Shown here: positions 17,394 through 25,837 of the stretch, piece by piece
Layout: each line of letters begins with the position of its first letter
Position numbering within the stretch: position 1 is the first letter of the stretch
Assembly: GCF_024808665.1 (NCBI RefSeq)
Contig: NZ_JANUBZ010000001.1
Span: 434,001 to 498,000, forward strand
DNA from: Mucilaginibacter empetricola
Lineage (GTDB): Bacteria > Bacteroidota > Bacteroidia > Sphingobacteriales > Sphingobacteriaceae
Length of the DNA stretch: 64,000 nucleotides
Reading direction: 5' to 3'
The notes under the pieces: generated by a model
Seen by the model: only the letters and a program-made list of their open reading frames with translations
The model's database searches: none
What the model was told of the DNA's origin: nothing
Made by a program: the position numbers and the translations under genes

Positions 17394-17798
17394 TTATAGT
17401 GGAATATCTTCGCCGTTATTGCCTGTTTTTAATGATGGGCGTATAGCTGCAATATCAGCATCGAAATCTGTTTTGCGGCCAAGCAGGGTAAAATTCTCAG
17501 CTACTACTTCGGTAGTGTATTTTTTTATGCCCTCTCTATCGTCAAATGTCCGGGTTCGTAATTTACCTTCAATATAAACCAATCGTCCTTTTTGTAAATA
17601 TTTGGCGGCAACATCGGCCAATCCCCGCCACATCACTATGTTGTGCCATTCTGTTTGTTCAACCTTGTGCCCATCTTTATTAAATGTTTCTGAAGTTGCC
17701 AGCGGGAAACTTACTACCGATACACCACCCTCCAGCGACCTCGCTTCAGGATCTTTCCCTAAGTGACCCACCAATATTACTTTGTTTACACCTGACAT
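17394..17798 (-). CDS. ssb: Single-stranded DNA-binding protein
   Basis: The 134-residue protein is an OB-fold SSB: NKVILVGHLGKDPEARSLEG at the N-terminus, EQTEWHNIVMWRGLADVAAKYLQKG in the centre and VYIEGKLRTR. The C-terminal tail is short and ends EDIPL, a variant of the DDIPF tail that recruits partner proteins. It covers ssDNA during replication, repair and recombination. It is transcribed downstream of mutY (gap of 26 bp), a repair-themed pair common in Bacteroidota. Confidence 0.95.
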   Translation of the reverse strand: MSGVNKVILVGHLGKDPEARSLEGGVSVVSFPLATSETFNKDGHKVEQTEWHNIVMWRGLADVAAKYLQKGRLVYIEGKLRTRTFDDREGIKKYTTEVVAENFTLLGRKTDFDADIAAIRPSLKTGNNGEDIPL

Positions 17799-17824
17799 AT
17801 ATATTTCAAATCAACAAAATTATA

Positions 17825-18871
17825 TTACAAATTAAAAATATTTTTTAGAAATATAAAAACGATTTTTGGCAATGCTAATTTTTGAAGATTTTCAATAGGG
17901 GTAAAGAAATATTGTTCTTTTAATTTAACGGGTTGATTATTAAGTATAATAAGCCGAACATGCAGGCGCTGATGCGTAAGAATATGTTTTTTCAGGGGTA
18001 AAATTTCTACTAATTTAATATCCGTTCCGAAAATTTCTTTAACCATTGGTAAATAAAATAATTCTTCGGGTGTAAGTAGTGTGTCTGTCTCTACCAGCGG
18101 CAGGTCGTACATATTGGCCCAGATGTCTTTGTCGTCGCGCTTGTTCATCAAAATATTATCACCATCGGTCACTAAAAAATAATTAAAATAGCGGTCGCGC
18201 ACTTTAACCTTGTTTAGTTTTACAGGTAAACTATTAACGGCATTATGTAAAAAAGCATAGCAACCTTCCCGTACCGGGCAAATACCACAAGCCGGATTTT
18301 TAGGTTTACACAACATGGCACCAAACTCCATCATGGCCTGGTTGTGCAGCCCAGGCTGTTGCTTGTTAAGCAATTCGTTAGCGGTTTGCTGAAACAGTTT
18401 TTTGCCTTTCGGGCTGTTAATGGGTTCATCAATCCCAAAGTAACGGGCCAGCACACGGTACACGTTTCCATCAACCACAGCTTTTGCTTCGTTAGCCGAA
18501 AATGATGCTATCGCGGTTGCTGTATACTCACCAATACCCTTTAATTTGATCAGGTCGTCATATTTTTGTGGAAAACTACCATTATAGTTATCGACCACCG
18601 TCCTTGCGGTTTTAAGCATGTTGCGCCCACGCGAATAATAGCCCAGTCCCTGCCATAATTTCAGTATATCATCTTCAGCGGCAGCGGCAAAACTCAGCAC
18701 ATCAGGATACTGTTCCAGAAATCGTTGAAAGTATGGTAAACCCTGTTCTACACGTGTTTGCTGCAAAATAATCTCCGAAAGCCATATAATATAAGGGTTA
18801 GAAGTATGGCGCCAGGGCAGATCGCGTTTGTTTTGCTGATACCATTTTAACAGTTCGTTCGAAAAGCTCAT
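17825..18871 (-). CDS. mutY: A/G-specific adenine glycosylase MutY
   Basis: The 348-residue base-excision repair enzyme removes adenine mispaired with 8-oxoguanine. It has LPWR near the start, the catalytic-Glu motif LQQTRVEQG (about 35-43), the helix-hairpin-helix LKGIGEYTATAIASF (about 110-125), VDGNVYRVLARYFGI with the catalytic Asp, and a 4Fe-4S cluster site C-x6-C-x2-C-x5-C (about 188-204). A NUDIX-like 8-oxoG recognition domain fills residues ~225-345. It precedes ssb in a likely two-gene operon. Confidence 0.95.
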   Translation of the reverse strand: MSFSNELLKWYQQNKRDLPWRHTSNPYIIWLSEIILQQTRVEQGLPYFQRFLEQYPDVLSFAAAAEDDILKLWQGLGYYSRGRNMLKTARTVVDNYNGSFPQKYDDLIKLKGIGEYTATAIASFSANEAKAVVDGNVYRVLARYFGIDEPINSPKGKKLFQQTANELLNKQQPGLHNQAMMEFGAMLCKPKNPACGICPVREGCYAFLHNAVNSLPVKLNKVKVRDRYFNYFLVTDGDNILMNKRDDKDIWANMYDLPLVETDTLLTPEELFYLPMVKEIFGTDIKLVEILPLKKHILTHQRLHVRLIILNNQPVKLKEQYFFTPIENLQKLALPKIVFIFLKNIFNL

Positions 18872-18968
18872 TTATGCAAAAAGTAAGCGTCAAATCACGC
18901 CATTTTTTTACGAAATAAGCTTGTACAAAGTCACATTTTTGTGAGGAATAAAAAAAATATGTTAATTA

Positions 18969-19000
18969 TTTCAATCTTTAGGAATAAAGAGATACTTTTG
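18969..19000 (+). promoter_or_regulatory. Candidate Bacteroidota promoter for the HU gene
   Basis: TACTTTTG (18993-19000) matches the -7 consensus TAnnTTTG exactly. TTTC (18969-18972) lies 20 bp upstream in place of the -33 TTTG. The HU start codon is 51 bp downstream of the -7 box. Confidence 0.5.
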
Positions 19001-19050
19001 CAACCCCAAAACAGTTAAGTAATTATATAAAAAATAAAAGAAAATCAGAT

Positions 19051-19344
19051 ATGACTAAGGCAGAAATTATAACTGAAATCTCATCCAAAACAGGCATTGA
19101 GAAAGTGGACGTGCAGGAAACTGTTGAGGCGTTTTTTAAAGTTGTTAAAAACTCCATGGTTGGCGGCGAAAACGTTTATGTAAGAGGTTTCGGAAGTTTT
19201 GTTGTAAAGAAAAGAGCTAAAAAAACAGCGCGTAATATTTCAAAAAATACTGCCATTATTATTCCTGAGCACTTCGTGCCAAGCTTTAAACCAGCTAAAA
19301 CTTTTGTTGACAAGGTTAGAACCGGTAATAAAGTAAGCAAATAA
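19051..19344 (+). CDS. HU/IHF-family DNA-binding protein
   Basis: The 97-residue protein is a typical HU-family histone-like protein: TKAEIITEISSKTGIEKVDV forms the helical base and VYVRGFGSFVVKKRAKKTAR the start of the beta-arm. IIPEHFVPSFKPAKTFVDKV completes the fold. It bends and compacts DNA as a dimer. The arm proline is present in the IPEH segment. It heads a cluster (TPR protein, mS38-like protein, RNase G) with an 8-bp gap to the TPR gene, suggesting co-transcription. Confidence 0.93.
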   Translation: MTKAEIITEISSKTGIEKVDVQETVEAFFKVVKNSMVGGENVYVRGFGSFVVKKRAKKTARNISKNTAIIIPEHFVPSFKPAKTFVDKVRTGNKVSK

Positions 19345-19352
19345 TTAAGGAC

Positions 19353-20225
19353 ATGCAGAAAAAACAAATAATCGTAGTGGTAATAGTATTTGCTATTATG
19401 GGTTATTTGTTTTTTTTGCCTGTAAAAGGAATTGTAAAACACAAAGAAGCAGACGGGCATACTAATAGTGCCGCCCCGGCGCGACAGGCCGCCAATGTAA
19501 CTGTCGAAATGGTTTCGGCAGCGGCAAAGGTTACCATAGGCCCGGCGCTTTCGGCACAGATAAATGACGCTGAAAATCAGTTAAAGAATACCAGCGATGA
19601 GGCTGCAAAGTTAGCTTTGCAAAAGAAACTAGCCAAGCAGTGGGATGATGTGAATCAGCCTGCACCGGCAGCATTTTATTACCAGGCAATTGCCGGTACT
19701 GAAAATACTTTCGACGATTGGTCAATTGCGGGTACCCACTTTAACGATGCTTTTAAACTTACACAAGACACTGCAGCGCAACCGGCATTTGTAAATAATG
19801 CTATTGCCTGTTTTAAAAACGCAACTAAGCTAAAACCCGAAGACCTGAGTGCAAAAACAGGATTGGGAATTGCTTATGTAAACCAAACGAGTTTAGGTAT
19901 TACCGATCCGGATGGAGGTTCGCCAATGCAGGGCATTATGTTATTGCTTGATGTTGTTAAGCAAGATCCTAATAACCGCAATGCGAATTTAAGTTTAGGT
20001 TTGTTTGCCATGAAATCGGGCCAGTACCAAAAGGCCGTGCAAAGGTTTAAATCTATCATTGCACAAAAACCCGAAGTTGAACCGTACTTTTACCTTGCTG
20101 AAAGTTACAAACAACTGGGGATGAAAAAAGAAGCTATTGAAGCTTATCAAAAATGTAAAGACATGATGCCCGATGCGGCATTTGATCAGCGCATTGATGA
20201 GTATATTAAGGAATTGAAAAATTAA
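19353..20225 (+). CDS. Membrane-anchored TPR protein
   Basis: The 290-residue protein has one N-terminal membrane segment (about 5-23), an Ala-rich linker, and TPR-like helices from about residue 105 to 285. The clearest repeats are RNANLSLGLFAMKSGQYQKA and EPYFYLAESYKQLGMKKEAI. It is probably a periplasm-facing scaffold in the inner membrane. The function is unknown. It lies 8 bp after the HU gene and 24 bp before the tiny ribosomal protein gene, an order that suggests a shared transcript. Confidence 0.75.
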   Translation: MQKKQIIVVVIVFAIMGYLFFLPVKGIVKHKEADGHTNSAAPARQAANVTVEMVSAAAKVTIGPALSAQINDAENQLKNTSDEAAKLALQKKLAKQWDDVNQPAPAAFYYQAIAGTENTFDDWSIAGTHFNDAFKLTQDTAAQPAFVNNAIACFKNATKLKPEDLSAKTGLGIAYVNQTSLGITDPDGGSPMQGIMLLLDVVKQDPNNRNANLSLGLFAMKSGQYQKAVQRFKSIIAQKPEVEPYFYLAESYKQLGMKKEAIEAYQKCKDMMPDAAFDQRIDEYIKELKN

Positions 20226-20249
20226 GTAACAAATTAAAAAATTAGTATT

Positions 20250-20339
20250 ATGCCGAGCGGTAAAAAACGTAAAAGACACAAAATGGCTACCCACAAACGT
20301 AAAAAACGTTTAAGAAAAAACAGACATAAAAAGAAATAA
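20250..20339 (+). CDS. 29-residue AURKAIP1/COX24 (mS38-like) ribosomal protein
   Basis: This small ORF encodes 29 residues, 18 of them Lys, Arg or His. It contains the H-K-M-x-x-H-K-R-K-K-R-L-R-K-N pattern of the COX24 C-terminal/AURKAIP1 family, homologous to mitochondrial mS38 and actinobacterial bS22 in the small ribosomal subunit. It starts MPSGKKRKRHKM. Near-identical tiny proteins are, from memory, found across Bacteroidota upstream of RNase G genes. It is short enough to escape many gene finders. Confidence 0.85.
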   Translation: MPSGKKRKRHKMATHKRKKRLRKNRHKKK

Positions 20340-20444
20340 GCTGGTACCCCAGGCTTATACATCTGTTTTAAGGACAGGTAATTTTGTTTTTTACCCACTT
20401 ATTAACGTGCGGCTTTTTAGTCGCTTTAAGAAATGGAGTAGCAG

Positions 20445-21995
20445 TTGATAAAAGAATTAATTATCGATTCATCCCCCAGCGGGACTACTATTGCATTATT
20501 ACAGGATAAACAGCTTGTAGAACTTCATAAAGAGCAGGTTACCAACAATTATACGGTTGGTGATATTTACCTTGGCAGAATCAAGAAGATTATGCCAGGG
20601 TTAAATGCTGCCTTTGTGGATGTAGGCTACGAGAAAGATGCCTTTTTGCATTACCTTGACCTTGGCCCGCAGGTACAAAGCCTGCTTAAGCTAACCAAAC
20701 AGGTGCGTACAGGAGGTTATCAATCAAAGCTTTTAGATAATTTTAAGCTGGATGCTGATATTAATAAGGGAGGAAAAATCTCTGAATTACTATCAAAAAA
20801 CCAACTTATACCTGTTCAGATAGCTAAGGAGCCTATTTCAACAAAAGGCCCCCGCTTAAGTTCAGACCTGTCAATAGCCGGTAGATATGTAGTATTAGTA
20901 CCTTTTTCGGAAGTTACCTCTATCTCAAAAAAGATAAAGAGTAACACCGAACGTAACCGCTTGCGCAAAATCGTAGAAAGTATTAAACCCAAGCATTTTG
21001 GTGTAATTATCCGTACCGTTTCAGAAGGTAAGGGTGTTGCTGAATTGCAGAAGGATTTACTCGATCTGATTTCGAAGTGGGAATCATTTATTACCCGTTT
21101 GCCTTCTGTTGAGCCCGCAAAAAAAGTGCTGGGTGAAATTGATCGTACATCAACCTTGTTGCGTGATATTTTGAATCCTGATTTTCAGCATATTTATGTA
21201 AACGATAATGGTTTACATGAGGAAATTCGCTCATACATTCACGAGATCTCTCCCGAAATGGAGAATATTGTGCGTTTGCATAAAAACAGCGTGCCTATAT
21301 TTGAACATTATGGGGTTGATAAGCAAATAAAATCGGCCTTTGGCAAAACGGTTAACCTGGCAGGCGGCGCCTATCTGGTAATTGAACATACCGAAGCGCT
21401 GCATGTTATTGATGTAAACAGCGGTAACCGTACAGCAAGCAAAGAAAACCAGGAAGAAAATGCCTTCCAGGTAAATAAAGAAGCTGCCAAAGAAATTGCC
21501 CGCCAATTGCGCCTGCGTGATATGGGTGGTATTGTGGTGATTGACTTTATTGATATGCATAAGCCGAATAATCGTAAAGATTTATTCGACTACCTGCGAT
21601 CTGAAATGAGTCACGACAGAGCTAAGCATACTATTTTACCACCAAGTAAATTTGGCCTGGTACAAATAACACGTCAGCGTGTGCGGCCCGAAATGAATAT
21701 TGTAACCAGTGAAGTTTGCCCAGCCTGTAACGGTACAGGAACTATAAGGCCAACTATATTACTGCTTGATGATATTGAAAATAACTTCAATTACATTTTG
21801 GTTGAACAGAATGAAAAGAGCATTACGCTTACCGTTCACCCTTATATTGAGGCGTACATTAAAAAAGGCTTTATAAACCGCCAAATGAAGTGGTTTTTAA
21901 AATATGGCCAATGGATAAAGGTAAAAAGCAACCCAGCTTACCAAATTACCGAATTCCATTTTTTCTCCTCTAAAGACGAAGAAATTAAGCTATAA
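20445..21995 (+). CDS. rng: Ribonuclease G/E family endoribonuclease
   Basis: The 516-residue protein has an S1 RNA-binding domain (about 35-125, starting YTVGDIYLGRIKKIMPG) and the RNase E/G catalytic core. Metal-binding HVIDVNSG and GGIVVIDFIDM lie near residues 325 and 365, and a zinc-link CPACNGTG near 425. It is RNase G length, without the RNase E scaffold. The start is TTG: the only nearby ATG (20433) is followed in frame by TAG after one codon. It matures rRNA and starts mRNA decay. It ends the HU-TPR-mS38-rng group, pairing rRNA processing with a ribosomal protein. Confidence 0.93.
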   Translation: MIKELIIDSSPSGTTIALLQDKQLVELHKEQVTNNYTVGDIYLGRIKKIMPGLNAAFVDVGYEKDAFLHYLDLGPQVQSLLKLTKQVRTGGYQSKLLDNFKLDADINKGGKISELLSKNQLIPVQIAKEPISTKGPRLSSDLSIAGRYVVLVPFSEVTSISKKIKSNTERNRLRKIVESIKPKHFGVIIRTVSEGKGVAELQKDLLDLISKWESFITRLPSVEPAKKVLGEIDRTSTLLRDILNPDFQHIYVNDNGLHEEIRSYIHEISPEMENIVRLHKNSVPIFEHYGVDKQIKSAFGKTVNLAGGAYLVIEHTEALHVIDVNSGNRTASKENQEENAFQVNKEAAKEIARQLRLRDMGGIVVIDFIDMHKPNNRKDLFDYLRSEMSHDRAKHTILPPSKFGLVQITRQRVRPEMNIVTSEVCPACNGTGTIRPTILLLDDIENNFNYILVEQNEKSITLTVHPYIEAYIKKGFINRQMKWFLKYGQWIKVKSNPAYQITEFHFFSSKDEEIKL

Positions 21996-22106
21996 ATATG
22001 CAAATTCCGGATGTACTGATGTACTACCGAAATTTGTATATTTATGATTAATAAATACATGCTGCTTTTTTGATAAATTTGGCGCAAATTGTATTCCCCC
22101 TGATAT

Positions 22107-22910
22107 ATGAACGGAACTTTGGCTTTGCTCATAGCATTAATTTCCTATGGAAATGAATATTTGTCCAAAGGTGTTTCTTTTCATCAGCTCGACTTCAACA
22201 ACTCTACACTTTTATACTGTAATACAATAGAATTTAACAAAAGCGATTCATCGTTAAATGTTGTAACGGTTGCCGATAATCCGCAACGCTGGTTCGAATT
22301 TTTGAAAAAAGAAGGCTGCAAAAAATTACGGATTTGCTACCGACAATCAAACAGCGCATCGCATGTAAGGGATTATCAGTCCGATAGTTTTTTGGGTGGT
22401 GGCGGCCATTGGCTAATTGAAGCTATTTACAATAACTATTCCGGCTATTGGTCGTTTGACCAACGTGTAACCCGGCCGGATGCTGTCGACAAAAGAATAT
22501 TATCCGTTAGCCTTACCGCTATACAAGAAAAATCGCCGCAACTGCAACCTGTGCTGCCGATAGAAAAAGCGCGACAGGACTTATCGGCAGCTTTGGCCAG
22601 CATTGAAGAATTTGCTACCAATAGCAAACAGGACCGCTGGGCCAGTATATTCAAAAAGGCACTGGATGCCCTAAATAACCCCAAACCCAATATAGATTAT
22701 TATAAGGATTTTATAATAAGTGAACAATATTCCTTGCCCAGAAAACAGTTACTATTTTCGGCAAGCCTGGCCGATGTTTTTGGCGGCATAGGTTCGTGGA
22801 ATGATATCCTTTTCTCAAACATCGAAGCAAACAAAGTAAACATTCAACTTTCGGCTGATTTATATGATAAAATCAATGCTGCGGTGATGGCGGCAGTGAA
22901 TAGTAATTAG
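22107..22910 (+). CDS. Conserved hypothetical protein
   Basis: I do not recognise this 267-residue protein. There is no signal peptide or membrane segment of convincing strength. It has an alpha/beta-looking N-half with paired tryptophans (WLIEAIYNNYSGYW SFD) around residues 100-115, and a helical C-half (about 155-260). It lies between rng and radA with gaps of 111 and 89 bp, so it may be monocistronic. The gene shows no coding bias that differs from its neighbours. Confidence 0.6.
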   Translation: MNGTLALLIALISYGNEYLSKGVSFHQLDFNNSTLLYCNTIEFNKSDSSLNVVTVADNPQRWFEFLKKEGCKKLRICYRQSNSASHVRDYQSDSFLGGGGHWLIEAIYNNYSGYWSFDQRVTRPDAVDKRILSVSLTAIQEKSPQLQPVLPIEKARQDLSAALASIEEFATNSKQDRWASIFKKALDALNNPKPNIDYYKDFIISEQYSLPRKQLLFSASLADVFGGIGSWNDILFSNIEANKVNIQLSADLYDKINAAVMAAVNSN

Positions 22911-22999
22911 ATTCCCATCAGCAAGACCAATACTAACAATATTAGTATTTTAGAAATTTAATCCGCACATTTGCACATCACTAATCTGCACATCCCAAA

Positions 23000-24418
23000 A
23001 TGGCCAAAACTAAATTCGCGTATTTCTGTCAAAGTTGTGGTCATGAATCGGCCAAATGGCTGGGCAAATGTCCTTCATGCTCTCAATGGAACACTTTTGC
23101 CGAAGAAATTCTGGAAAAGGCTAACACATCTGTGCCTAACTGGAAAACAGCCTCCACCAGCCTGCAAAGGGCAAATAAACCCGTTGAGGTGGCGGACATT
23201 ACCTTTACCGAAGAACAACGACTCCTAACGCCTGATAATGAGTTTAACAGGGTACTAGGAGGCGGCATTGTAGCCGGCTCACTGGTGCTGATTGGTGGTG
23301 AGCCCGGCATTGGCAAATCAACCTTGATGCTGCAACTGGCGCTGAATATGCCGGGACAAAAAGTTCTGTATGTATCGGGCGAGGAAAGCGAACGGCAGAT
23401 AAAGATGCGGGCGGAACGACTTACCCCCCTGCCCCCTGAAGGGGGAGTTTTTGGAAAAGGTTGTTATATCCTTACTGAAACATCAACCCAAAACATATTT
23501 AAACAGATAGAGCAATTGCAGCCCGACCTGGTGGTGGTTGACTCGATACAAACCCTCCATTCGGCGCATATTGAATCAACACCGGGGAGTGTATCGCAGG
23601 TGCGGGAGTGTACGGCTGAGTTGCTGCGCTTTGCCAAAGAGAGTTCTACGCCGGTATTTTTGATAGGCCATATCACTAAAGATGGTATGATTGCCGGGCC
23701 AAAAATACTGGAGCACATGGTAGATACCGTTTTACAGTTTGAGGGCGATAGACACCATGTTTATCGCATATTACGTACGGTTAAAAACAGGTTTGGATCG
23801 GCATCCGAACTCGGTATTTACGAAATGCTGGGCGAGGGTTTGCGCGAGGTATCCAATCCATCAGAAATACTATTGTCACAGCGGGACGAAGCTTTGAGCG
23901 GTATTACCATATCTACCACGCTGGAAGGCATGCGGCCTATGATGATTGAAACCCAGGCGCTGGTGAGTACATCACCCTACGGAACCCCGCAACGGACTGC
24001 AACCGGTTTTGATACCAAACGCATGAGTATGTTATTAGCAGTGCTCGAAAAACGCTGCGGTTTTAGTCTGGGTAATAAGGATGTGTTTCTGAACATTACC
24101 GGCGGCATCAGGGTAGAGGACCCTGCCATTGACCTGGGACTGGCGGCGGCTATTATCTCGTCGCATCAAGATATTCCTATTCCTTTTAAAACATGTTTTG
24201 CTGGTGAAATAGGTTTATCGGGCGAGATAAGAGCCGTGAACAGGGTTGAACAGCGTATTGCCGAAGCACAAAAGCTGGGCTTTGAACAGATATTTATATC
24301 CAAATATAACCTTCCATCGGGTGGGCACGACAGAAAAAGCATCGACCTGTCTCGTTATAAAATTGATATTAAAGTTGTAAGTCGTATAGAAGAGGTTTTT
24401 GAATTGCTGTTTGGGTGA
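23000..24418 (+). CDS. radA: DNA repair protein RadA (Sms) with an in-frame repeat insertion
   Basis: The 472-residue RecA-like helicase has a four-Cys zinc finger (C-x2-C...C-x2-C, about 10-27), Walker A GGEPGIGKST (about 92-101), Walker B LVVVDSIQTLHS, the RadA-specific KNRFGSASELG motif and a Lon-like C-terminal domain from about residue 300. It drives branch migration in recombination. Residues 142-149 (TPLPPEGG) are encoded by a 26-bp palindromic repeat at 23423-23448 that also occurs around trpG and trpC. The reading frame is kept, and this segment is a loop that varies among RadA proteins. Confidence 0.94.
   Translation: MAKTKFAYFCQSCGHESAKWLGKCPSCSQWNTFAEEILEKANTSVPNWKTASTSLQRANKPVEVADITFTEEQRLLTPDNEFNRVLGGGIVAGSLVLIGGEPGIGKSTLMLQLALNMPGQKVLYVSGEESERQIKMRAERLTPLPPEGGVFGKGCYILTETSTQNIFKQIEQLQPDLVVVDSIQTLHSAHIESTPGSVSQVRECTAELLRFAKESSTPVFLIGHITKDGMIAGPKILEHMVDTVLQFEGDRHHVYRILRTVKNRFGSASELGIYEMLGEGLREVSNPSEILLSQRDEALSGITISTTLEGMRPMMIETQALVSTSPYGTPQRTATGFDTKRMSMLLAVLEKRCGFSLGNKDVFLNITGGIRVEDPAIDLGLAAAIISSHQDIPIPFKTCFAGEIGLSGEIRAVNRVEQRIAEAQKLGFEQIFISKYNLPSGGHDRKSIDLSRYKIDIKVVSRIEEVFELLFG
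23423..23448. repeat. 26-bp palindromic repeat inside radA
   Basis: The copy reads CCCCCTGAAGGGGG at its core (23432-23445) with a further CCCCCC upstream and ends in AGT. It is the same unit as at 47585, 47659, 48243 and 48332. It encodes residues of the RadA loop without breaking the frame. Confidence 0.8.
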
Positions 24419-24432
24419 TTAATTAACAGTAA

Positions 24433-24549
24433 TGTCATTTCGACGAGGTACGAGGAGAAATCTTGTACGCCAAGTACAGCGAACCATGCTATTCATACAT
24501 GGCGTGAATGTACATTGTATAAGATTTCTCTCTGTCGTTCGAAATGACA
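24433..24549. repeat. Palindromic repeat unit A (117 bp)
   Basis: The unit begins TGTCATTTCGACGAGGTACG and ends TCGTTCGAAATGACA, its near reverse complement. The AGAAATCTT / AAGATTTCT inner arms pair as well. The middle (about 60 bp) varies. Units B and D are alike, and the two ends of unit C lie either side of the GIY-YIG gene. Confidence 0.85.
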
Positions 24550-24562
24550 ATTTTTGTTTGGG

Positions 24563-24684
24563 TGTCATTTCGACGAGGTACGAGAAGAAATCTTGTACAC
24601 TACGCATAGCGAACTATGCCCATTCGTCAATGCACTAGCGGGAATGCACGTAGTATAAGATTTCTCACTATCGTTCGAAATGAC
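24563..24684. repeat. Palindromic repeat unit B (122 bp)
   Basis: Same ends as unit A, in the same orientation, 13 bp after it. Differences between A and B are concentrated in the centre. Confidence 0.85.
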
Positions 24685-24702
24685 AAGAGTTTTATTTTTC
24701 GG

Positions 24703-25168
24703 TGTCATTTCGAACGAGGTACGAGGAGAAATCTTATACGCAATGGATAGCGAACTATGCTATCCTTTCGTGCACTAGCGAAGTAATATTAGCGTTTATT
24801 TTTATGTGGAATTATAACTTTCATGTTTACATCACAACTAACCCAGAGAAAACCGTCCTATATGTCGGTGTAACAAATGATTTAGACAGACGTCTGTTTG
24901 AACATCATGAAAATAAAGGGAATCCTAAAACTTTTGCCGGTAAATACTACTGCTATAATTTAGTTTATTATGAACATTTCTCAAACATCAACCACGCCAT
25001 TGAAAGGGAAAAAGAAATAAAAAAGTGGCGGCGGGAAAAGAAAGAAGCATTAATAGACTCTTTTAATCCCAGTTGGAAGTTCTTAAATGATGAGTGAGCT
25101 AATAATCCGGAAGTAGCATGGCGTGAATGTATTTCGTATAAGATTTCTCTCTATCGTTCGAAATGACA
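24703..25168. mobile_element. Palindromic repeat unit C carrying a GIY-YIG nuclease gene
   Basis: The left half (24703 to about 24790) matches the left halves of units A, B and D. The matching right half (about 25117-25168) lies after the nuclease gene and ends in the same GAAATGACA. The unit therefore looks like a full repeat opened in its centre by, or built around, a 97-residue GIY-YIG ORF. The three gene-less units nearby would be its non-autonomous counterparts. Mobility is inferred, not shown. Confidence 0.7.
24804..25097 (+). CDS. GIY-YIG single-domain endonuclease (UPF0213/COG2827 type)
   Basis: The 97-residue protein is a stand-alone GIY-YIG nuclease domain: HVYITTN (the GIY-equivalent strand), VLYVGVTNDLDRRLFEHHE with the YVG (YIG-equivalent) motif and catalytic Arg, and IEREKEIKKWRREKK with the metal-binding Glu. 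The fold nicks or cleaves DNA near repeats or junctions. The ATG at 24804 is chosen because the frame upstream is repeat DNA without homology to the domain. It is embedded within palindromic repeat unit C, so its likely substrate or partner is that repeat. Confidence 0.85.
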   Translation: MWNYNFHVYITTNPEKTVLYVGVTNDLDRRLFEHHENKGNPKTFAGKYYCYNLVYYEHFSNINHAIEREKEIKKWRREKKEALIDSFNPSWKFLNDE

Positions 25169-25202
25169 TTTTTTTGAAGGGGTACGAGGAGCCATTTTTC
25201 GA

Positions 25203-25319
25203 TGTCATTTCGACGAGGTACGAGGAGAAATCTTATACGCCACGCATAGCGAACTATTCATTGATGCATTGGCGGGAATATTTGAAGTATAAGATTTCTC
25301 ACTATCGTTCGAAATGACA
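25203..25319. repeat. Palindromic repeat unit D (117 bp)
   Basis: Same terminal sequences as units A and B. A degenerate fragment with GGTACGAGGAG (about 25181-25191) lies between unit C and this one, suggesting a further decayed copy. Confidence 0.85.
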
Positions 25320-25351
25320 AGAGTTTTTATTCAACGCCGGCAAGAGCTTTA

Positions 25352-25810
25352 TTATTCCACGCAATTATCTTTTCGCCGGGTGTCAACAATGTAAATGATC
25401 TTCCAGCCGTCGGTGGTTTTTAGCAGTTGGAATACATCCACACCGCAATGGCTGAATTTATCGCCCAGGTAAAATTTATAGGGGGCCCATACGCTGGCTA
25501 AATCGCCATCAATGTTAACGGTTCCAAAGGTGATGCGCTCGTCGTAAATGGCAGTATGCGGCGTACCCACAACCTTCAAAAAATCGTTTATATTTTCCGT
25601 CGTTATTATTGCTTTCCCGGTTTTGTCGTTTGCAACGCTTTGCAATATCATATCTTTTGCAATAACGGAGCGAAATAACGTGGTATCGCCTTTGCGCATA
25701 CCATCAAACATTGTAATAACGACTTGTTTAACAGCATCAGTTGCGGATTGTTGGGCAAAAAGGCCAACGGAAAAAGTTAGCAGTAAGCCGGTAATTAGCA
25801 GTTTCTTCAT
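25352..25810 (-). CDS. Secreted NTF2-like protein
   Basis: The 152-residue protein has a signal peptide (1-20, GLFAQ) and an NTF2/SnoaL-like cone fold of about 125 residues. These include VVITMFDGMRKGDTTLFRSV and the final strand GWKIIYIVDTRR. Members bind small hydrophobic ligands or hydrolyse them, but most Bacteroidota versions are uncharacterised. The function here is unknown. It follows a small gene and aspS on the same strand, 27 bp away, and is separated from the repeat cluster by 33 bp. Confidence 0.7.
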   Translation of the reverse strand: MKKLLITGLLLTFSVGLFAQQSATDAVKQVVITMFDGMRKGDTTLFRSVIAKDMILQSVANDKTGKAIITTENINDFLKVVGTPHTAIYDERITFGTVNIDGDLASVWAPYKFYLGDKFSHCGVDVFQLLKTTDGWKIIYIVDTRRKDNCVE

Positions 25811-25837
25811 ATCAATATTTATTACAAGATAAAGAAA

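Noticed and set aside
24433-25319. CRISPR array
   Set aside because: Units are palindromic, about 120 bp, unevenly spaced, without short spacers or cas genes.
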